64,000 nucleotides of DNA from Notospermus geniculatus (Eukaryota > Nemertea > Pilidiophora > Heteronemertea > Lineidae). The stretch covers positions 82,831-146,830 of the forward strand of contig NMRB01000212.1 of NCBI GenBank assembly GCA_002633025.1, written 5' to 3'. The position numbers and the translations under genes were made by a program. Below the pieces are notes generated by a model. The model saw nothing but the letters and a program-made list of their open reading frames with translations, had not been told where the DNA came from and did no database searches. This document shows, one piece after another, positions 56,936 through 64,000 of the stretch (the first letter of the stretch is position 1; each line of letters begins with the position of its first letter).

Positions 56936-58694
56936 TACCAAGTAAGATTATTCCCTACTGAACGTTTGCAAGGAGTTGTGTCAGAGATTTAGCAGTTTGA
57001 AATTCCATGGTAAAAGCCCATGCGGATAATTCTTAAATTGACCCAACAGGCTACGTAGATTTGGAACCAAAACCATCGCTTTTCTGTCAAATCGAATCGT
57101 CTTTCCCAATTCCCTAAGACGTCTGGCAAACAGCACGAATGCCTGCGGGTCCGTTGTTTCTCTTTTTCCTGTAAGATAACTCCGAGTGTGCCTTACTTAT
57201 TACCGGCACAGTTTCAAACGTCTGCTCGATATATCGTTGTTGTTGTTGGAAATGTCAATTGTTGCTCCGAGTTTGTCTGCGAGAAAACGTGGCCGAGTAA
57301 AACATTTCTTGCCCGAGGAAATGACTTTTTTCTCGTTCATGATATTCTAGCGAAGCATTTCTGAATGTTGCCCTAGGGAAGCATCTGGCGGCCACTGGTC
57401 GAGGTATTCGACGTACTTTTAACTTGGTGAAGATGAATGCTTATCGTACAATCATTTTCGCATTTGAAGACTTCAAATCGTACGTTAGTGAAGTGTTTCA
57501 TCCTGGAGGTAAGCTCATTAACGTGAAGAACGAACGCATACTGCAGTTGCTAGGCCTAAAATTGGCTGTCATGGCTGACGACGCTTTCATCGAATGACAC
57601 CACAGTCGAGTGCAAGAACGTGGGAACCAATCAGAACACCTGTTACTCTTAGAATGATTGGCTGATGGGAAAGGTGATTGTTAAGGTCAGCCTTTTATCT
57701 TAACACAGAGAATACACGTCCACGATTTGGCACTCGACAGGCCTCGTAATGACACTTGGGAATTCAATTCGAACCTTCAACAAACGACTAGAGACGGATA
57801 GGACGTTGGCCTGTTGACCAGCAACAAAAAATATTTTTGCCAGCAGGCATATCATAATCTGCATGCCATTGATCGACTTAGCAGAATGTTTTTCATAACA
57901 TGATGATTACTGGTGGGCTTAGCTTGAATATTGTCGAGGGACGTCGTACGCGCGAAAATACGACATGTTCAAAGTTACTGCTGAACGTACGTGACTTCTG
58001 TCCTTCCTCCAGTATAGTCCACTGGAGTGCTTCCATGATTTGTTGAGAATCAATACCCGTCACTTGATCCATTCAGTTACAAATCTGTTATAATGATCCT
58101 TCCTTCTGTCAATAAACATACCAACTGCAGTCGCATCATAGTTTGGACAGATAGGGGATTAATGGGCACTTTATGGTTGGCGAATAGCTCCCTGGGGAGG
58201 ACGCTCCGCATACGAGTGAGATGCACAGGGGCTGGGGCTGCAATGGAACCACAAAGGAGGCTGTTCTGAACGAAAGTGGCGTCGAGTGGGCCAATTCTCC
58301 CGAAAGCAATACCTAGGGAACAATTCATATTACTGCTGTGATAAGAATCAAACTCCCATGGCATGCAAATCCGGTTCTATTGTAAGAGGGATTAAGTAGA
58401 AACCATGACCATTCGAATTTAATCTTTACAACTGCAGACTATTGTTATTCGGACCTGCATTCCAAGGTTCCATTCCTGCATAAAATTGAAAAGCGTCGAT
58501 CACTGGCGCATGGGTTCGGTCCGATTCCAGTCCGTTTGCCCCAAGTTTTCCGGATAGAAATCCATTTGATCGATGTAATACGGACCTGAGTCGGACAAAA
58601 TCCGTGTGCTAGTGGTCGAAGCTTTACCCTGCCTGTACTGTACCACTAAACTGGCCAAATTCAGTATCACAAAACATGACTTGATGCCAGCCCG
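56936..58694. other. Unique sequence, no supported gene
   Basis: CGTGGGAACCAATCAGAACAC near 57620 is shared with 29780. A 95-codon minus frame (58077-58364) is not convincing. Confidence 0.35.
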
Positions 58695-59199
58695 ATTGTA
58701 CGGTGGCCCATACGTGCCATGCATATATTTTTATCCGCATTACAAAATTCTGAACATTATTGCATTTTTTCTATAATTTCCACCCGGGTGGAAAACAATT
58801 ACCCTGGGTGGAAAACATTTATCCCCGGGTGGAAAACATTTACACCCGGGTGGAAAACATTATCACCCGGGTGGAAAACATTTCCACCCGGGTGGAAAAC
58901 AATGTTTTTCACCTGGTTAAAATGTTTTACACCCGGGTGAAAATGTTTTCACCCGGGTGGAAAACAATGTTTTTCACCTGGGTGAAAATGTTTTCCACCC
59001 AGGTGGAAAACATTTCCACCCGGGTGAAAATATTTTACACCCGGGTGAAAATGTTTTCCACCCGGCGGGTGGAAATGTTTTACACCCGGGTGAGAATGTT
59101 TTCCACCCGGGTGGAAATTAGAGGAAAAATACAATAATGATCAGAATTTTGTAATGTGGACAAAATTATATACATGACATGTATGGGCCACCGTACGAT
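58695..59199. mobile_element. 505-bp foldback element with an internal palindromic minisatellite
   Basis: The outer arms of about 85 bp pair: GTACGGTGGCCCATAC at the left with GTATGGGCCACCGTAC at the right, then CATTACAAAATTCTGAACAT with its complement. Between them (58781-59116) lie about 16 copies of the palindrome CACCCGGGTG, ten exact, separated by GAAAACATT or its complement AATGTTTTC. The spacer direction flips part way, so the inside is also inverted overall. Unit spacing is mostly 20 to 22 bp. Frames on both strands read through it as peptide repeats (TRVEN) and are not genes. Confidence 0.93.
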
Positions 59200-60003
59200 T
59201 GAGATCTTCACATCTCCATCTGGATTTCAAGTCACAATTGAAGAAAGAGAAGGTAAGAAGAGTGTTAAAGCGATAAGGGATGAATTCTAGAGGGTCGGGT
59301 TGCAGCGGTTATTTGAGACATGGCTTCTGAGAACCTGAGCTTGTAGTTTTGTATTTAAGTCGTCCTTTGGTGTAGTTTGTCACTCAAAGTCGACGTTGGA
59401 CAAATATGTCATCAGCCATTTGGGGGAATCAGCTGGCAGATTTAAGAAGAGAATCGCAGGGGATAGAGTATTATTGAGTTGTCTGTAGTGTTGTATTCCA
59501 GTCAAGCCAGGTAGGTTGCTGGATCGCCCTTTCTCCTATCCAATTTTTGGAGAGAAAGGCTGGGTGCAACTCCCTGTAATTTGCGGTTTATAATGAGCTG
59601 TTTCAGTCATTTGTCGCGGCATCTTGCCACTATCATTTCCTGCTATCATTTGAACTTTTTATGGACAATTTATATGTGACCGATGCGTACTGAAATGGCC
59701 CATTGTGGTCGGTGTGTCTATTACAAGTATTATAGTCATTTATACCATTGTCAGCCATTGAAGTTTTAGAGTGTAAATAACTGAAGTGTGTTTGAAGGAA
59801 AAAAATTTGAAAAAATATTGGGGTCGGTATGCAGTATTTTCTTTTCCTTTGGATTTGTCTAGTTCTTTTGACTGCTATGTACTCTCAGGGGTTCTGTCCG
59901 TCTATGTCGATATCGGCATGCCGACACTGCCGGAAGTCGACCCGGTATCATTGTCTTATATCACGTGGCGAGTACATCAAACTTGGCAGATTATCCGAAC
60001 TAT
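59200..60003. other. Unique sequence, no gene seen
   Basis: An 84-codon frame (59786-60040) runs into the duplicated block and is unconvincing. Confidence 0.4.
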
Positions 60004-60494
60004 AAAACGGACTGATTACACCAGAGATGAACGGGCATGACGGTACTGTAGAGTGACGGCGGCTGTTTGGACGTACCGTACCTCGCATGCATTAGGTTAC
60101 CGTAGTCAATGGACCACGTGTAGGCCTATGTTCAATTCTGTTGGCATGATTTCCTTTCTCCTCCAGGACACGTAAGAACTTTCAAACATGACAATTGTCA
60201 CTACATTCTTGACCTTAGCAGATTTGGGAAAGCAGTGGCGCAGTGTCTGAGAGGCCTCAAGTTCGAAACACGGCCAGGTTGCATTCTGTCCTCCCAACTG
60301 ACCTCGAATGTTCAAAACGACTTAAAAGGAGCTGCTTCTAGAGGTCCCTTGAGTTTCCAAGAATAGATTCTGGTGAGACTGGGGTGATAATGTGACAGTT
60401 GTGCATTAATATATGGATCGTTGCATACAAACGAACTGATAACTAACGTTCATATCTTCCAAAAGAAATGATCTAAAGAAACTCTTCTATTCCT
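60004..60494 (+). repeat. Duplicated block S, copy 1
   Basis: From AAAACGGACTGATTACACCA to AAACTCTTCTATTCCT, repeated at 60587-61068 with about two percent difference and one nine-base deletion in copy 2 (around GCAGTGTCTGAGAGGCCTC). Inside, TGGCGCAGTG and AGTTCGAAACA, about 25 bases apart, resemble the A and B boxes of a tRNA-type promoter, but the spacing is short and no cloverleaf forms. Confidence 0.9.
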
Positions 60495-60586
60495 TTTCAA
60501 GAATATGCGGAGAGGTTGCCGAGTGAATGCGGATTCACTAAATTTGCATTCCGCGTCTTGTCCGTGCCCTAGTGGACGCTAGGTTT
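60495..60586. other. 92-bp spacer with a tRNA-like A-box motif
   Basis: GAGGTTGCCGAGTGAATGCG resembles the 5' half of a class II (Ser or Leu) tRNA A-box region, and GAATGC/GCATTC can pair. There is no T-arm or B-box, so it is not a tRNA gene. It could be a worn tRNA-derived SINE head. Confidence 0.2.
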
Positions 60587-61068
60587 AAAACGGACTGATT
60601 ACACCAGAGATGAACGGGCATGACGGTACTGTAGAGTGACGGCGGCTGTTTGGACGTACCGTACCTCGCATGCATCAGGTTACCGTAGTCAATGGACCAC
60701 GTGTAGGCCTATGTTGAATTCTGTTGGCATGATTTCCTTTCTCCTCCAAGACATGTAAGAACTTTCAAACATGACAATTATCACTACATTCTTGACCTTA
60801 GCAGATTTGGGAAAGCAGTGGCGCAGGGCCTCAAGTTCGAAACACGGCCAGGTTGCATTCTGTCCTCCCAACTGACCTCGAATGTTCAAAACGACTTAAA
60901 AGGAGCTGCTTCTAGAGGTCCCTTGAGTTTCCAAGAATAGATTCTGGTGAGACTGGGGTGATAATGTGACGGTTCTGCATTAATATATGGATCGTTGCAT
61001 ACAAACGAACTGATAACTAACGTTCATATCTTCCAAAAGAAATGATCTAAAGAAACTCTTCTATTCCT
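60587..61068 (+). repeat. Duplicated block S, copy 2
   Basis: Same order of sequence as 60004-60494, offset 583 bases before the nine-base deletion and 574 after it. After TCTATTCCT it continues into unique sequence. No N marks the junction, unlike the other two large duplications. Confidence 0.9.
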
Positions 61069-61901
61069 CGTTGCCTCTCTCGCAACCCGCAGAACATCTC
61101 GTTGCATTCCAGGCAGACCTGCCCCTCGTTAATTGGCCGGACAAACGGTTGATTTATTGTTTGTGTTAGATCTCTACTTATCACACTACATGTACTGGCC
61201 TCTTCATTAGCAGCGTTAGCCCCGAATGAGAGTAACTGGCTTAGTCGTTAGTTCAGTCCATTCAGTCTTTAGTAATGTTCATCACGTTTGCATATCAAGG
61301 TAGCACGACGCAGTTTTTTCTTTCTTCCTTTATCCAGATTCACTGCTCGAAAAAATGAAAACCAGTCGGTCTACAATGTTGACAACCGCTACCAACCGTC
61401 TCGCCAACTCCGCATCTCCGCCAATACCGCATCTCTTTTTCTGCTCTGAACACTCCAGTTGTCACCACTGTAAATAAAGAGCCTTTTCCTTTCGTCCGTA
61501 TTGATCACGGCACTAGCTAACCCGGTCGAGTGTTGTCGACGCAATCTCACAAGCGCCCGGGCGTGCTAATCGGAGAATTGCTAGAAAGAATGTCGCAGTT
61601 GAAGCATGAGATTGATCCCTACACCGGCATATGTTGATGTCCTTCGCCTCGATGGACGGTGAACCATCTGACAGTGCTGTGTGCGCTCGGGCGAAAACCT
61701 CGAGGAAACCATTCGTAAAACAGGCTATCAACAGTAGGTTTCGCCAGTACTGTTATGGAATGAGAGGCCGGGTGTCAGTAACACAGCACCGATGATTCTC
61801 CTTCCTTCTCCGCGTCAGCGTTCCTCGTGGTGCGTTCCAGTTTGTGATTCAAATCAGGCAATCTGGAACCCAGAGTCATTATCGGAAAATGAACGTTGAT
61901 T
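61069..61901. other. Unique sequence, no gene seen
   Basis: TACATGTA near 61190. Frames are short and overlap on both strands. Confidence 0.4.
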
Positions 61902-62165
61902 TGGTATGCCACTTGCACTAGGGCTTCGTTGGTCATACCACTCGTTGCACTGAGGGCTTCGTTGGTCATGCCACTTGCAATGAGGACTTCGTTGGTCATG
62001 CCACTTTCTCCGAGGTTTCTTTGGTCATACCACTTGCACTGAGGACTTCGTTGGTCATGCCACTTTCACTGAGGTTTCGTTGGACGTTGGTCATGCCACT
62101 TGCAATGAGGGCTTCGTTGGTCATGTCACTTGCACTGAGGGTTTCGTTGGACTTTCGGTCATGCA
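61902..62165 (+). repeat. 30-bp minisatellite
   Basis: The unit is TTCGTTGGTCATGCCACTTG plus CACTGAGGAC, about eight to nine copies. The 30-bp length is a multiple of three, so frames stay open and give peptide repeats such as MTNEALSATSG on the minus strand. Unit variants change these peptides freely, so I see no sign of selection for coding. Confidence 0.9.
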
Positions 62166-63122
62166 TTCATGAAATGAACAAACGAGTCCTACTTTCAGAA
62201 GAAACGTTGCCATTTCATGACTCGAGCATTATTTACTAAATGATCGGGACATAGGTATATGTCGTGGGTGTTCTGTTGAATTACAACAGTAATTGTACCA
62301 TCATTGGTTTATGTTTTGTTTGCTCGTACTATACTGATCCACACGACTAGGTCATGTACACAACACTCATGTTCAGCCAATGCGGTCAATTTCTTCACCA
62401 CTTAATGTCGAATGCTAACGTTTGAGTGCCCTTCAAGTCAATGATTCTAGTATAATGTTTGTAACACAACACTTCAAATAGACGCAAAAACATAATACCA
62501 AGTCGTCCATGTCATCGAGTGAATTCGTGGTGCTGTCATGGCAGACGCAGCTCTCGGGCACCACGTGATCTCATGAGAGATGAATTCCTATTGGCCAAAA
62601 AAAGGCGTAAATTGATCGTATGTTTCCGTTCATTGGCGACGGGCTCTTGAGTGCACACCGCACTGTCGTGTGCCTTATTTGGCACCGAATTCAACCAAAA
62701 CGGCTAAGGTCGTTTTGTTGTCGTTGGTATGTGTTAAATTGAGTGCAAGTTTGTTGTTTGTTAAGGATTTGTCTGTAACTCCGAAAAACGAGTGATATGC
62801 CGTCAGTGCAACCAATCAGCTCGTCCTGTTACATAGCCAATCAGCGTGTGTCTTGTGACAGTCTGTTGTACACGTTCCATCCGCCAATGCAAGCGTGTAT
62901 ATTACTTGATGAGCAGCTTTCTTGTAGTAAAAGGAAATATTGCGTATGTGGACATACTTGTAATAGGTCAATCCCCTGTGTTGTCACGTCGCCACCAAAG
63001 TCTCGTTTCCTTGTTCTAAGACCTGCTCCCCTAAGCCATCTTGTAATGGGCTCATTACTGGCACGGCTGGTAGAAATCCCTCCTAATTACACACACAAGT
63101 AGGTCGGGACCCCCGTCTTATG
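62166..63122. other. Unique sequence, no supported gene
   Basis: CCAATCAG near 62810 and 62838. A 101-codon frame (62797-63102) contains the second box, ends near a GTAGGT donor-like site and is of chance length. Confidence 0.35.
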
Positions 63123-63411
63123 AGGTGCCACAATAAATAAGAAACTGAACCCGAGGAAGGATTTGCAGGTCGTCGATTCTGAAGGGACAAACTCAGAGGA
63201 GGCAGGTTTACAAAATACCATGGATTTGTGCTCAGAGAGATTCCCTGCGCAATTACTTTGGTATTACATCAGTGTACTGGACGAAATGGAATTAAGTCGT
63301 GATGATATTGATATAAATTCAACTGAACGTGACAGTGTTTTTGTACTACTACGTCAGCTGAGAGACATACGAACAAAGCTTACAAGGTGTGAAGTGGCGC
63401 GTAATGTTTGA
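63123..63411 (+). CDS. Candidate coding exon, unknown protein
   Basis: The frame is open for 96 codons after a TGA at 63120 and ends at TGA (63409-63411). GATTTGCAG at about 63168 could be an acceptor, though no pyrimidine tract precedes it. AAG/GTGTGA near 63388 could be a donor. The peptide includes MDLCSERFPAQLLWYYISVL, then DEMELSRDDIDINSTERDSV and LLRQLRDIRTKLTRCEVA. It is acidic and helical in character, without simple sequence. No family is recognised. Confidence 0.3.
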
Positions 63412-64000
63412 GAGCTGTAACTAGAGGGCCCTTGATTTGAGGACTTGCATGCGTCACGACAGTGAGCCACTACTGACTAACTTGGTAAATAGTGTTTATC
63501 GGGGAATGGCCTGCCTTTTACCCATACATGTACTGATAATCACTCAATCGTTATCCTGCAGGTGAATCTGTTGTGCATTGCCTGTTTTAGGGACATTAAC
63601 TGAAGCTTTCTATATTGGGTATACCATGCTGCTGAGCATTTGGCAAGCCTTTCTATAATAACAATCTCCTTAAACGAAGATTATTGATAAAAATAGTCTT
63701 CCGTCGCCCACCTCCGGATGTCGGTGCAGCCCGCGTTTGTCGAGACCAGAGCCATTGTCTAAATCACGAACTCTCGATTCGGCTGCAGCTCTTTTTCAAT
63801 AACCATCATTTTGATGCTATTAAAAATCGATTAGAGAATCACCTATAACCCGTAGGAATTGAAAACAATCCAGTCAGTCTCGAAGTTTCCAATTAAAGCG
63901 TAATCGAGTTGTGATTAGGAGTGATTAAGTTTAAGGCGGTGAAATTAAAATGTCAATCTTATTGAGGTTTCGAAGATTTTATGTCGCGCAGACCGTAAGC
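63412..64000. other. Unique sequence to the window end
   Basis: TACATGTA near 63531. AT-rich with CGTAATCGAG and GTGATTAAG words after 63890. No gene or repeat is supported. Confidence 0.4.

Noticed and set aside
58760-59137. 125-codon frame with a repeating TRVEN peptide
   Set aside because: It is a translation of the CACCCGGGTG minisatellite. Frames are open on both strands and the unit length is not constant in multiples of three.
60506-60570. tRNA-Ser or tRNA-Leu gene
   Set aside because: An A-box-like word is present, but there is no acceptor pairing, anticodon arm or T-arm.
61775-62239. Peptide repeats MTNEAL on the minus strand and VMPLALR on the plus strand
   Set aside because: The 30-bp unit keeps frames open by arithmetic, and both strands are equally open.
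1-64000. CRISPR arrays, operons, phage or plasmid genes
   Set aside because: The tandem repeats have no regular unique spacers, and the tRNA type, gene-free layout and repeat content are eukaryotic.

Overview
The window reads as non-coding DNA from a eukaryotic nuclear genome, most likely a marine invertebrate animal. The evidence is six RNA polymerase III-type tRNA genes without an encoded CCA end, long gene-free stretches, many short inverted-repeat (MITE or foldback) elements and minisatellites, and scaffold gaps. The palindromic word TACATGTA occurs about 30 times, against roughly one expected by chance. Base composition looks moderate by eye, perhaps low-to-mid 40s percent GC. I am reminded of amphioxus-like or other marine deuterostome or lophotrochozoan sequence, but nothing here fixes the species. 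There is no operon structure and no bacterial or phage signal.

The one certain set of genes is a tandem array of six tRNA-Val(AAC) genes on the + strand (16378-17892). Two copies carry T-stem mismatches. I recognise no protein family anywhere. The longest open frame is 155 codons, about what chance gives in 64 kb over six frames. Six stretches read like possible exons or small coding fragments and are listed at low confidence: 15367-15602 (-), 18296-18607 (+), 35056-35281 (+), 45304-45615 (+), 53163-53519 (-) and 63123-63411 (+).

Layout. 0-9 kb: unique sequence with a GTGAC/GTCAC tandem repeat (709-1058), an 847-base gap, and a first copy of a CCAAT-bearing MITE (6688). 9.2-12.1 kb: a 965-base near-identical duplication joined by a single N, with several MITEs. 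12-15.7 kb: AT-rich homeodomain-type motifs, a 42-50 bp minisatellite, a palindrome abutting a 127-base gap, and a candidate exon. 16.1-17.9 kb: tRNA array. 20.0-20.8 kb: 43-bp minisatellite. 22.8-23.2 kb: tandem duplication. 24.3-25.5 kb: AT-rich putative regulatory DNA. 29.5-34 kb: CCAAT-box cluster and four inverted-repeat elements. 35-46 kb: mostly unique sequence. 47-54.6 kb: MITEs, a 22-23 bp tandem repeat, a duplicated block with nuclear-receptor half-sites, and a 515-bp foldback element. 56.1-59.2 kb: 23-bp minisatellite split by a 163-bp near-perfect palindrome, then a 505-bp foldback element whose centre is a CACCCGGGTG palindromic minisatellite. 60-62.2 kb: a 575-bp duplication and a 30-bp minisatellite.

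The most distinctive content is the variety of non-autonomous inverted-repeat elements: about nine families and 17 copies or parts of copies. Some repeat within the window, which confirms their boundaries. No transposase or reverse transcriptase is visible, so all would depend on enzymes supplied from elsewhere.
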